DNA of 64,000 bases from Otatea glauca. Lineage: Eukaryota > Streptophyta > Magnoliopsida > Poales > Poaceae. Positions 32,410 to 44,788 of the stretch are shown piece after piece. The notes under the pieces were generated by a model. The model was not told the DNA's origin. It searched no databases and saw only the letters and a list, made by a program, of their open reading frames with translations. Positions within the stretch are counted from its first letter, which is position 1. Each line of letters begins with the position of its first letter. The translations under genes were made by a program, and so were the position numbers. The stretch spans positions 52,329,435-52,393,434 of the forward strand of contig CM070711.1 in NCBI GenBank assembly GCA_036346275.1. The letters run 5' to 3'.

Positions 32410-35400
32410 TGTCAAGACCTGAATGTGCAAATCCATACTCTCTATATATATTACACTAGTCTAAGATCACGCTAGTGCATACAATGATAACATATATGTA
32501 ATATCATTCCATCTGCATAATAATTATGAAATAAGCAATTAACAATAAATGTTAGAGTAGCGATCTTACAATCAAGGTTTACAATCGTTACCTTATGAGG
32601 CGAACAACTCAACAAATTACAGCGGAAGGAAACAGAATATATTCAAGTGAAATCCATCCATATGCCCACAGGTAACCAACTAGGATAGCGCAACCTAGTT
32701 CTTCATAATCTTCAAAGTAGTTTTCATTTACCATTGATGTCTTGATGAATGTCTTCAGCAATTGAGCAGCGTTGTTTATAGTAAGAGTCAGTACATGGGT
32801 ACTTAGTAAGTTGCACCACAGAATGCAAGTCTAATAACTATATGCTAGGCTTATTCAAAGAATGGTTTATATGGTTAATTTTGCACAAAGTAGACTTTAG
32901 CATTTAAATATAATAATAGATTGAAACCATAAGTAAAACAAATAACAATGATAATAAGTTATTCAAAGATTTTTCAAGTTAAACTGGTATAAAGCCTATA
33001 CCATTTCCTTTTCCTAGCACACAGCCATATCCCTCCTAATTTTTATTTTATAAAATCTAACCCTTGCTTGAAATTCCTTAGCATTGTCTATAATCGAGGA
33101 CATGGCTATTCGAATAGATTGACACTCTACATAGGTTATATACTTTACCCATATGATATGATTATCTTAGACTCTCCGTCTCACACTTCTGTGGGTGTGT
33201 GACTAAGAAAATCATAGAAAAACTTTCAAAAACTCTATCCGAACATTGACCCTCCCGATAAGCCTATACTCACTATCCTTCCTCACATAAAGCAAAAGAA
33301 TAGGAGAGGCTTACCATTGGACTAGGAACAATACTTATTCAAGATGTGTGGCTACGGCAACACACCTTCCCCAGACCTTGCACACAGCTTTCTTCTTCCA
33401 CCCGAGGCATCACATGTCCAGACTCGATAACTTACTGAGTTAGGTCTAGCCACAATAGACATGTGGTTATATGAATGACCAAGTTCAATAGTTTACAAGG
33501 TTTTGTCCTTAATTGACCGAGGTAAGACTTCCAATTTTTCACAATGACCATTATCCATTCACACAAAATCACCAACTAATTCACTTTCATTCACACATCA
33601 TCATACCAACCTAATGTCTCACAAACCCACCCTAGCTCATAACCTCTTACCACTTGTCCTAGTCTAAATCATTTACCACCCTATTTGATTATCGTGCAAC
33701 ACATGCCATCAACAACTCAACATCATCATGTGACAACACATGACACACCTTTTTCATAAACATGTTCTATAATTCATTAGTTAAGGTTGAATTTGCATTT
33801 TCAAAAGATAACATTGATTCATGGAATGGCTAAGCATACTAAGCATGTTCTACTCAACCTACGTTGGGTCTATAATTATGATCAATATTTAATTATCCAT
33901 CCTAAGGTGACAAATGACTATATCATAGCAAATGACAAGGTCGATATAGCAAATGACAAGGTAGGTATATTTCAAATGGGTTGAATAGCTAATTCACCAA
34001 TTATTTGAAAATAATTATAAGCATAAAATAACATGTAATAGATTAAAACAAAATAATATTTGTAAAACTGGATTCAAGATGAAGAAAGCACAACTTGTCT
34101 ACCTCTTTCGATGTTGTTGTTCCTTTATCATTGATCACGTTATCTTCTGTCTTGACTTCCTTATGTTCAGCTCCTCGGAATAATTTTTGGACGTTTACGC
34201 CTAGCGAGAGAGAAAGAGTAAATACAAACAAAACTGAAAAAGCCAAATGAAATAAATTCCAAATATAGAATAGATAATATTGGAATGATGTTATTCCTTT
34301 ATAGTTGATCACGTTATTTTCGTCTTGACTTCCTTACCTTTAGCTCCTCGTAACGACTTTTGGACGTTTATACGTAACTAAAGAGAAAGAGAAAATGCAA
34401 ATAAAACTCAAAAAGCCAAATCAAATAAATTCCAAATATAGAATAGATAACTAGAATGAAGGCTTGATTTTAGATGAATTTAGGAACTTGAAAGGACTAA
34501 ATCGGTGTTCGTATGAAAGAGAATGGACTCTCGGAAGATTGGACAAAAGAGAAAATTCCAGAAAAAGAGAGAATATTCTAAGGAATATTCCTTCAGATAA
34601 AAGGACAGAAGATGACATATGGGCACTCGGTCTATGGATTGGGTTCATGGAAAAAAAGCTTACAGTGCACATTGAATCGGGTTCATAGGAATAGGGGCTA
34701 ATAAGCAGGCTCGTGTGTCACTAACATATCATTTCGGGTGTATTTCGGGTGTATGACATGTGGGACCAACATATCATTGACTATGTATTTGGATCTAGGG
34801 TTTGGGTCTTGCCACAAGAATCAATGACAATGATGCTAACAAGGATAACAATGGCAGGGATGCTTAGATGGCTACTGACATGGCATCAGGTGGCAGCTCT
34901 AACTTTCTAAGGAACAACAGGGAAGAGAGAACAAGGATAGAAGGCTGACCTACATGTCATTCAAATAGAGAGGAATATAGAAAGATGGCCCACAAGATAA
35001 AGAGATAGGCAGAGATAGACAGGGATAAAGAATAGAGGAATATGGGCCCACAAGATAGAGAAAGAAGGAAGCAATGCACATGATAGAATAGAGGAGCCCT
35101 AGGATTGCGGCGTCAATAGTGACCAGCGGTCAACGGAGTCCCAGTGGTGACAAAATTGGAATAGTGGCGTCCTGCTGATCATGGTGACGCGGTCCATCTT
35201 TGCTGGTGATGACCACGGCGGTCGAGGTGAGGAAGATGGCGGCAGGTTGATAGGACTCGCGGTGGCAACAGCGGAGTAGTGGTCCTCCAAGGAAAGCAAA
35301 GGGAGCATTGTGTAGGACGTGGAGAGACAAAGATAGAGGTGTAGATGATGAAGACGGAAGCTCATCGGAGATGACGAATTTTGACGGCGAAGGGTGGCGG

Positions 35401-36236
35401 CCAACAACGAAGAGAAAGATCTTGATCTCCTCGCTCATGGCCTCAATTGATGGAGGGAATTGGACAAGCAACCTCGGGAACACGCTGTGACTCGGGTGGT
35501 TTTGGCATAGATGCCATGGTGTAGCGAGGACACGAGCTCCACCTTGTGGCTCCAATGGTGGCGGCTCGGCTTGCGACAATAGGGACACGAACAAGGGCGA
35601 TGCTAGGGCTTTCTAGGGAAACACAAGGGGTGGAATGGGCGTGGCTCGAGGCCCTAAATTGCCTCAGCAGGTGGTGCCGTATAGGACACGGATATCGAGG
35701 CATGGCGGCGGTGGTCTCCTTGTCCGAGCGGGAGAAGAAGTGTAGGGCAACATGGCTGGGCTAGGCTAGTGCTTGGGCCAGCGTGGCAGATTAGAAACGG
35801 ACTGGAGAGAAAAGGCTGGGCCAAGGAGTGGTCGTGGTGTATTGGGATGAGAAGGGCTGAAAGAAATGAGGGCCGAAGGCTAGGGATAGCAGGCTGACGA
35901 TTGGGGAAAGAAGATGTGTTGGGCAAGATTCGATCTGAAGAGATTTTTGAAAAAGAAAGGATTTCTAAATTAAGGAAAATGGCAAAAATTCAAGTAAATA
36001 GCAAACGACCTCAAAAATATCCCAAAAAATATGAAAATTCCTTGTAGCACATGGAAACCAATTAAGCTTTTTAATTCAAATGTCTCATATTTGATATATA
36101 GATCATTCACATTAAATCTTTTTTAATTTATGAAAGTCCTAATTAAACTTTATTAATTCAAATAAAATCGATGAATTTTTTTTGGGAATCTATTCTTCAC
36201 AAAAAAAATTGAAACCTCAAAAATTGGGATATTATA
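32410..36236 (-). repeat. Antisense Tekay-type LTR, probably solo
   Basis: It starts TGTCAAGACC (32410) with the reversed LTR tail and ends GGGATATTATA (36236), a decayed form of GGGATGTTACA. No retroelement body lies inside. The length, 3.8 kb, exceeds that of the other LTRs, partly through the tandem duplication at 34110-34459. The flanking 5-mers AAGAG and GGGAG match only partly. Confidence 0.6.
34110..34459. repeat. Tandem duplication of about 175 bp within the antisense LTR
   Basis: The segment 34110-34286 is repeated at 34287-34459. Shared marks are TTGATCACGTTAT, GTCTTGACTTCCTTA, TTTGGACGTTTA and CCAAATATAGAATAGATAA. The copies differ at scattered sites. Confidence 0.85.
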
Positions 36237-36590
36237 GGGAGGCGGCCCGGGAGGGAGATGGATGGGGAGAGAGTAGAGAGAGAGAGAGACGGGTGAGGGA
36301 GGCGGGGGAGGCGGCTAGGACGGGGAGGTTCTTTGGAGGCGAATGGGAGGCGAGGAGGGAGGGGATGAAGCTAGGGAGGAGGTAGAGAGAGGGAGAGATG
36401 GGCGAGGGAGGTAGAGAGACGGGTGAGAGAGAGGGAGAGACTGGGAGAGAGAGAAAGCATTGTGCGAGATAGTTTGAGAGACTGAGAAAGTGACGTGAGA
36501 GCAACGGGCAAATGGCGAGAGAGAGCAATGGGTGAATGGCAATGAGCAAATGATAGAAAGAGACAATGATGTGATGAATGGAAGAAATAA
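36237..36590. repeat. Homopurine GAGA/GGGAGG tract
   Basis: Nearly 350 bases of plus strand are mostly G and A, including long GAGAGAGA runs and GGGAGGCGG motifs. It appears to continue the tract that ends at 32409. Confidence 0.7.
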
Positions 36591-37500
36591 AGAAAATTAT
36601 AAATCCAACGGCCAAGTTACATTCACCTGATCGATCGCTATAAAACTCCCTTCATTCACTTATTTCTTCAGCACAAAAAACATTCTCCCTTTGCTCTCTC
36701 TTTGCTCTCTCAAAGATCAATATGTATAGCAAAGAAAATCAGGACCGCACTCCTAGTCCCCTTCCTCTGGATCAAGAGATCAATCCACGTCAACTCTCCC
36801 CAGTCATGGGAGACCAGAGGGAGCAATGGCGGTGCTGGCTAGAGGAAGATGCAGGGCATCGAGTCGAGAGCAGCAAGGCAGCAGGCGTGGCATGGGTGAG
36901 GTCGACGCTCAGCCTTGTGCATAGATGAGACCGGTGTCATTTCTCTGCCGTGGCATCGATTTCACTGGAAATCTCTTATTGCGGCAAGGTTTGGGTAGGG
37001 CGAGACAATGCTTAGCTGAGGAGAGAGCAGGTCAGGTGCAGATGTCAAGTGGGCCAGAGCAGCTATAGGTCCCACATAGTAGTGTAAGCAATGAAGAAAC
37101 TGAACTTCCCTTATCCGGACAGATTAGGGTTCATGCATTTAATTGAGAAGACATTCATGGTCAAAAGTTTTGAAACTTTTGTGTATGATCTGAGACAAAT
37201 GTTATCATCCATAAAATTGCAAACCATGATCTTACTCGCGCATTTTATGAAAATTCTGACAAGGTCACTATGTCAGTTTACAGTTTTCTGATTTTTATTC
37301 TGAGGTACAAAATTTAGTTCACTTTTATTTGGAAATTTTTCTATGTTATTCTAAGGCTTAATAGAGGTTACCATAAAACTTTCAGATGATTATCAAATTT
37401 TATGATTTTATAAAATTCTGGTAATGCTTATGTTGTTTTTAAATTGCTTCTCTTTTGGATTTTCTAAATGCATCATATAAGGTTTTATTTTTCTGAAACT
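36591..37500 (+). repeat. Plus-strand LTR-like fragment with TATA box
   Basis: A TATAAAA box at 36639-36645 is followed by a CT-rich leader and a short ORF (36722-36928) without a recognisable domain. The layout resembles the U3/R part of the Ty3 LTRs in this window. I cannot exclude a small unrelated gene start, but nothing downstream supports one. Confidence 0.35.
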
Positions 37501-39780
37501 TTTTTGTGGAACCATTCGGTCCTATAGTATGGGCATCTGGAAATATGAATCGATCCTCGCTCGTGAATTGGACGTAGAGGTGACACATATACTCCACTGA
37601 AGTGTATGCTCACTGTCACCCAAAAGTCCCGTGCATGGAGTATTAACCAGACAGCCCTCACCCAAACAAATATGAGCCACCTAGTTGCACCATACACACT
37701 TACGCAACCAAAAGAGTTTCGATTCTTTTCCGAATAATCATATCGGGATTGAATCCAACTCATCCAAGCATAGCGAACGCCATCCATCTCAGAACCTTGG
37801 TATCGCCTACACCCACCTAGGGAGGTGTGTCGCAATAGACAAGGAATGATGGCCGCTCATGTCCATGCGTTAGATGGTTGAGAGCAATTCCGGGTACCCG
37901 GATATGTGTCTAGCGCTAGTTCCCAAGATCAACGCCTAGCGCCCACATATCCCGCATTCGAGATGCATCGTTATTCATACACATTCAACTAAGCATTTGG
38001 CATAACATAAACTTAAGCTAGAAGCTATTACATCTACTTGTTATTACAAGTACATGGCCGACCGGCCAAATATTACATACAAAAGTAAATTGCAGCAGAA
38101 ATAAAGCATAAATCAAAAGTAGGACAGCGGTATGCCAATCTATAAACCCATATGCAACCGACTAAGAAGAGCCCTAGTTCATCCATCCAAATAGTTGTTG
38201 GACCCCGTGCAAAGTACGAGTCATCGGGGAATTCTTCCGTACCTTCATCTATATATTATAAATAAGCAACGGTGAGTACACGTATGTACTCGCAAGACTT
38301 TATTGTATAGAAATACAATAAATGCAAGGTTAGATCAAGGATAAGCCACTATACTAAGTCTTATTTTCAGCATAAAGCAGATTTTTTTGCAAGTGAATGT
38401 TTCATTAAACGGTAATAGAATTGTAAAGTGCATTTGATATAGAGCTAATAACTGTAATTAGAGTTCAATATCATCGTTTCACAGCCCTCCTTGGCTGTGA
38501 ACAGCAAGTAAACACAGCCATCCTTGGCTCACAAGTTTCCCAACCCGTTCCAACACCGTTTCCAAGAGTTTTCACAAAAATAAGACTATACTTGACATTA
38601 TTTTCCCAAGTTGCTCATGACCGCGAGCATGGCTAATTAATTAGATTTAAATCTCTGCAGAGAGTATACACTTTACCCACATGACACATTCTAGCAATCA
38701 TATCAACCATGCCTCGCGATACTCATCGTACCCGATTTGCTAGACTGTGACGAAACCATTCAACTAGCTAAAGCCTAGCCTTGCACTAGCGTTAGTGATG
38801 ACAAACCCTTGCCATGGTCCGAAGATCTAGACCCGCACACACAGTACTAATGATGGTTTACACCCCATCGCGTCCTCTCCCCATGGCAAGGCATAAACCG
38901 TTGTATTGAAATGCTTTGGCCCCCAACACCTCAGTGAATGGAGCACCTACGAGCAACACCGTACCCTAGAGTGCCCTTACTACTTCAGCCAACCAAAATG
39001 CAAGGCTAAACCTCAGCTAACCTACTAAGCTAAGGCTATCCCATACTAACACAAGTGGTTGCACCAAATCACTTAGGTGATAGCATCAAGTTCGGTCCTT
39101 AGCTGACTCGGGCGAGAATCTCCCCCTAACTACGCGTGAGGTCCCTCCTCATGCCTCAAGTTTAGCAATAACTCACCTGCATCTAAACCATAAGTTTTGG
39201 GTTGGATTTTTACCAAAATACACGAAAACCATAACTCGGCTCCGTACCTTTACAAATTGTACAAGTTTGGATGGAAATGTATCCCAACAATTAAAAGGCG
39301 TTCTTATAAGCATGCCTAAGTATGTACATGAGATATTTCGCATTTAATACCCAAAATGACACTAAGTAATGTCTACACCATAAGCTAAGGTTATAATAGC
39401 AGGTAATTCAAGTGTCAAGTAAGGGTAATGCATACAAATGGGAAATAACTACCGATACCCACAATATAGTAAGTTTAACATAAACATATGCGCATGCATA
39501 TAGTTTGATAAAACGACATAAACATCATAAAATATTGGGATCAACATGATCAAAGGAGGGTGCTTGCCTTGTTGCTTGTCATCGGGTATGTAATCGGGGT
39601 CATAGGTGAGGTCGCCGTTGATGGATTCTGAAACGTCGGCATCTATGCGTTATATAATGAGAATCGCGACAAATAGCAAACAACAACTTGTCAATAAGGG
39701 CAAAAAGAAATTAGATGTAAATACCAAATGAAACTTACCAAAGAAGAACATAGTAGTTTAGGGTTCCAGAGTTATCACTT
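37501..39780 (-). repeat. Divergent antisense Tekay-like LTR
   Basis: It has the reversed LTR block order: GGTGAGTACACGTATGTACTC at about 38270, then CTCTGCAGAG (38653-38662) followed by TACACTTTACCCACATGAC. The ends are not clear, so the limits are approximate. No coding region was seen. Confidence 0.5.
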
Positions 39781-41495
39781 TGTGCATGATGGTTTCATTA
39801 GTACTTTGTTTGTATGTTGCTCTTTTTCATGTATGTGCTACTTTTATTCTTCGAATTCAAGAAGCTAAAGTTATAATCATGTATAAGGTTATTTACAATT
39901 CAAGAGGCTAAAATTATGTATCTTCATAATTACTGATTCGAATTGAAGAGGCAAAAATTATTTGGATTAATAGAATTAAGACATTAATTGAGGTGTTATG
40001 TATGAATAGTACTTAGCCCTAGATGTTTTTGCATAAAAAGTGATTTGTAAATGTACTTAGCCCTAGATGTTTTTGCATAAAAAGTGATTTGTAAATGTTA
40101 GGTCTACAAATTTTAGGCTACTGGTTGTACATTCATGGTTACAAGATGATTCTTCTGATACAAATACCTTAACTACTGGTTTTTAAAGCTAGATTATTCA
40201 TATTATGGGTTTTAGCGATCATAATACTTAGGGTTATATCTTTAACAGGATTCAGATGAAAAGCAAGATGTAATGAAGGTTATTTATTCAGAATAGGATA
40301 GTCTTTGCCCTAAAGAGCATTTCTAAGCTGATCTTATTAATATTGGTGTTTAGACGAGATGTTTTATTCATTGCTACCAAAGCATAAATGGCTTTGTTGT
40401 TTATGCTATAAGGGGTCAGATTTCGTTTTAAGTTTGCGACTTCACTTTACAAGATTATTGAACCATTTTTCTAGCATTAGTAGGGGATGACCCTAGAAGT
40501 GTTTTAAAACTGGTTTTGCTTCATTTTGCTTTTATCCGTGATAGTTTTCATGTATGTGAACAATAGAGTCTTTTATGAACTTTAATCAAATTTGAACAAA
40601 CATGAGGTATTTCTACATAAACAGGGAGGGCATCATTTTAAAAGGTCATATAATTTTATTTCATCAAATTTGAAGTTTATTTGTACAAGTTACGATCATT
40701 TAAATTTTGCATGTATTGAAATTTTGCCTATTAGACATATGATGTAAACTATGTTAAAATTTAAATATTTTCATATATTTGGAGCCCTTGGGACCTCAGG
40801 AACATGGAAAAATTAGTTTCATCATTTTCATACCTAGTTTGTGCACATTTTATATTAAGCTTATTCTAGGCCTATAGCATTTATTTAAGCTCATTTATTT
40901 CACAGTGACTAAGCCTAATTTTTTTGTATATTCAGATTCTACATGATTTTACATGAATTTATAAATTTGTTTCATTTAATTTGGACTTACAATGCAAAAG
41001 TTATGCATAAATGAATAGGTTAGGTATTATTAAAACTTCAAAAAAAGAAAAGTTTACCGAAAAGGAAAGTACGGCTTGCTTTACCGAAGGCGCCTGCATT
41101 TTTGGAAAGTGTTTTAAAACGTTTTACCGCCTGACATGTGGGTCCCAATGGCAGCGACTGTGTGAGACAAAAGAAGAAAGAGACTGACGATTGGGCCCCG
41201 CATGTCAGTGGGAGAAAAGCAAGGGTGAACGGTTCCAAGCTCGCCGATAGCGACCTGCTTCCACAGCGGCTGAATGGGTAGAACCATGAATTTCAGTGTG
41301 CCATTGTGCATCTAGGGGTGGTCTTATGATCACTAGCAATGACCGGTGTAGGATCGCCATCATGGAGGTTCTGCGCACGATGGAGGTGACCATTGGCACT
41401 GGAGTAGAAAGCCGCATGGGTTTAGGTGAGCGTGCGGTGAGCATGAGGGATTGATAAGGGAGCTAATGTGTTAGCCTAGTGTGGCGGAGAGAGCT
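39781..41495. other. Unassigned AT-rich sequence
   Basis: No credible gene. It contains the 44-bp tandem duplication at 40011-40098. From about 41040 it becomes GC-richer, with CTGACATGTGGGTCCCA-type text that is common in LTR promoters. Confidence 0.4.
40011..40098. repeat. Perfect 44-bp tandem duplication
   Basis: Bases 40011-40054 and 40055-40098 are identical (each starts ACTTAGCCCTAGATG). Perfect identity in an otherwise decayed area suggests a recent event or an assembly duplication. Confidence 0.95.
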
Positions 41496-44400
41496 TGTCG
41501 GGACTTGAATATGTAAATTCGGACCGTCTGTGTATATCGCATTAGTCCAGAATCATGCTAGTGCACACAGGCTTAACATAGATGAATTTCACAATCATAC
41601 ACAGCGAAAACATAAATAAAGACATCATATATTAAATATTAAACCGTTGACTGACCTTACAGTTGAACTTACATGAATATGCCTCACAAGGCTAAACTGA
41701 GAATAATAGGTTAAATTGTAGTGGAATGAAAATGTAGATAAACCCCTCAGTATACCACAGGCAACTGACAAGGCTCACACCCTAAACTTTCGTCTCTTCC
41801 TGATACTTCTCCTCCAGCAATGGTGTAGACTCTTTAACTGGTGATGTTGTTGTTGGCAAGGGTGAGTACTTAAAGCACTAAACAAATTGTGCACATAATG
41901 CAATTCTTACATAACTATATGCAAGGCTTATTCCAAAGGAACGCTAACATGGCTATTTTTCAATAAAGCAGCAATTGTAAATAAATACAATAAATAGATT
42001 GAAAGACAGTAAAACAAATAACAGTAGTAAGTAATTTTAGCATTTCTCAAGTAAACAAAGGTGTCCAATCCTAAGTCAAATTCCAAACCATCCAATGGCA
42101 ACCTGCCATTCATCCCAGGTTTTCATTTTATAAAATCTAACCCTTGACTATAATTCCTGAGCATTACTCAATACCGTGAGCACAACTATCCGAATAGATT
42201 TTACACTCTGCAGAGGTTAAGCACTTTACCCACACGACATGAACATCTCTTGGTATAATCGATTTTGACACACTTCCTTTGGTGTGTCGCTGAGATATCA
42301 TGACAAAGCCTTTACAATGCTTTGTCTTAACCCAGTACTACCCTCTAAGGTTTCATCACTAAAGGGACAGGTTACCACACTCAGGGCCCCCTTCTTGCAC
42401 CATGTGAGTTCATAAAAAGGCGAACCTCACATCATTACTGTTAGTACCAAAGCTAAGACATCAGAAATTAATCAGCTAGGTCCATCCTATTCCAGACATG
42501 TGGTTGCATGCTTAACTCAGGTCAAAGGCTTGCAAGGTTAGGTCCTTAAGATGACTTATGCAAGACTTCCATATAACCTCTGCCCTTCGGCCCTCCTTGG
42601 CGCACTGCCCCTTGGCACTTACTCCAATCTAAATAATTACCACCCCAGTTGATTACCAAGCACCACATGTCATCAACAAATCAACATCGTTGCGTGACAT
42701 CCCTCGCCACAACAACTCAATATCCTCATGTTACAACACCTGACACACCACTTCATAATCATGTTCCATATTCCATTAGTCAAGATTAAACTTTGATGAT
42801 TCAAGTACATGTGATGACGTGGCATGGCTAAGCATACTAAATACGGTCTAACCAACACATATTGATCTTATATTAACCAACTAGTAATGAACCAATCTAG
42901 GGTGATAAAAGATCATGGCAACAAATGACAAGGTAGGGAATAATTCAATTGGCTTGATTAACTAGATCCCAAACTATTTGAAAGCATTTGTACACATAAA
43001 ATATCATGCATAAGATTGAAACAACAGCAATTTTATAAGGATGGGTTCAACATGATCAAAGCACAACTTGCCTTGGAAAAGCTCTTATTCTTGCTCTGGA
43101 TCTTGGTCTTAAATCAACGAATCTTCCTCGAACGCGTCGAATGATTTGACGTCTACGTGTAACGAGAGTGAATACCAAATAAACACCAAAATAGAGAACA
43201 AACAAAATTCTAAAAATCAAATAAAATTTATCATTAAATATATCTCAATTTTCAAAAAAATTAGAAATTTTAATCACCTCAATCGGAGTTCGTATGAGGG
43301 AGAACGGACTCTCGAAATATTTGAATAAAAGAGAAAATGCCAAAAATAGAAAATCAGATTTATCCAAATTATTTTTGTCAGAAAAACATAATTATGACGT
43401 CAGCAACAGACCTAAACTAAACACCAATTGACACGTGTCCACTGGTCCATAGACCGTGCCCACGGACCGAACTAGTCCATCATGGACTCGGTGCACATAG
43501 TAGTGCAACCCGACACACGGGTTCGGTTGACATGGCTAGCCGATTGGATTGCACACGTAAGCGACGAATCCCACACGGTGCCAACTCGGCTGCCAGCACA
43601 GCTGCCACACATCGCGCTTCAGCATGGAACACACCGGCGGTGGCGGCACGGAGACTTAGGGTCTCCGCCGGCGACCAACAACGGCATTCCCGGCGAGACC
43701 TCGGCGTTGTGAACTTGATGACGAGCACTGATTTGTTGGCGACAAGCTCAAGCAACAGCCATGACCTCGCGAAACCTCCAGGCCATGGTCTCCATGGCAC
43801 AGCGGTGCTCCAATGGCTCCCCACCCGAACTACCGTGCGCACCCGCAAGCCCTTCCTATGGTGAAGCTAACGGAACCAACCTCAACCTCCGAGCTGCTTT
43901 GACGGCGCTGAATCAATGGCTTCTTCCTCGGCGACAAAGACCTCATGATGACCTGTGATTCCAGCGGTGCTCTGTCTACGCAATGATGCGCACAAGGTAC
44001 TCCTTGAGACGATGAATTTGGTGGTGTGCTCAACTCTCTAAGAAGACCGTTATCGGTGGTGAATCGATGGAATTCCCTTCTGCTGTGGCGCATGGCCTAA
44101 ACACCGAATTACGGCAAAACTGCATCACAAACTATCTAATTGATCTAGGGTTTGAGTTGATGAGGCCTTCACGCCCGCATGCTCACCTTAAATACCGGAA
44201 GAGTCCCCTTTAACCGATCAACCTTGGAATCCATACTCTGAGCGGTGGTGGCGTAGAGTAGAGTCTGCTCGGAGAAGACAACGGAGTGCCCGCCAAGTGT
44301 CCAAATCCGACAGCCACAAAACGCCCAACCACGCGGACGAGAATCGGCCTTGAGATCAAAATCGAACGGCTCGGATTCACACAGCTAGGGTTCACACGAA

Positions 44401-44788
44401 AAATGGGCTGCGGGTAGCGACGGGTTGGACCAGCGCGATGACAAACTAGGCTGGCCCACCCGGGTCGGCCCGATACTATTACAATAATTTCTAAAACCTT
44501 TTTCTAATAGAAATAAAATGAGAAAATGTAATAATCTAATTGAGGCAATAAAAATATGAATAAAAATTCGGAACAATTCCCAAAATACTTTAAGACATTT
44601 GGAACTCAGATAAAATATTCTTGTCAAAACTTTATTTAAACTTTTCACAGAATCAAATAATATCCATAATAAGCAAAATTCAAAAATGCATACTAAATTC
44701 CAAATAAATTCCAAAAAATTCAAAAAATTCAAAAAATGCACAAATAACATTGTTTTAATAATTTGGGCTAAATTTTTGGGATGTTACA
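41496..44788 (-). repeat. 3' LTR of an antisense Tekay element
   Basis: It runs from TGTCGGGACTTG (41496) to GGGATGTTACA (44788), 3293 bases, close to the 3.3 kb of the other Tekay LTRs. The CTCTGCAGAG block is at 42206-42215. Next to it, at 44789-44803, lies the reversed polypurine tract AACCTCCCCCTTAA, which shows this is the 3' LTR of a minus-strand element. Confidence 0.85.

Noticed and set aside
36722..36928. 68-codon ORF after a TATA box as a small gene
   Set aside because: No domain and no downstream exon; the surroundings look like an LTR promoter and leader.
43480..43864. ORFs of 76-122 codons on both strands inside the LTR at 41496-44788
   Set aside because: They overlap on opposite strands in the GC-rich leader of an LTR and have no domain.
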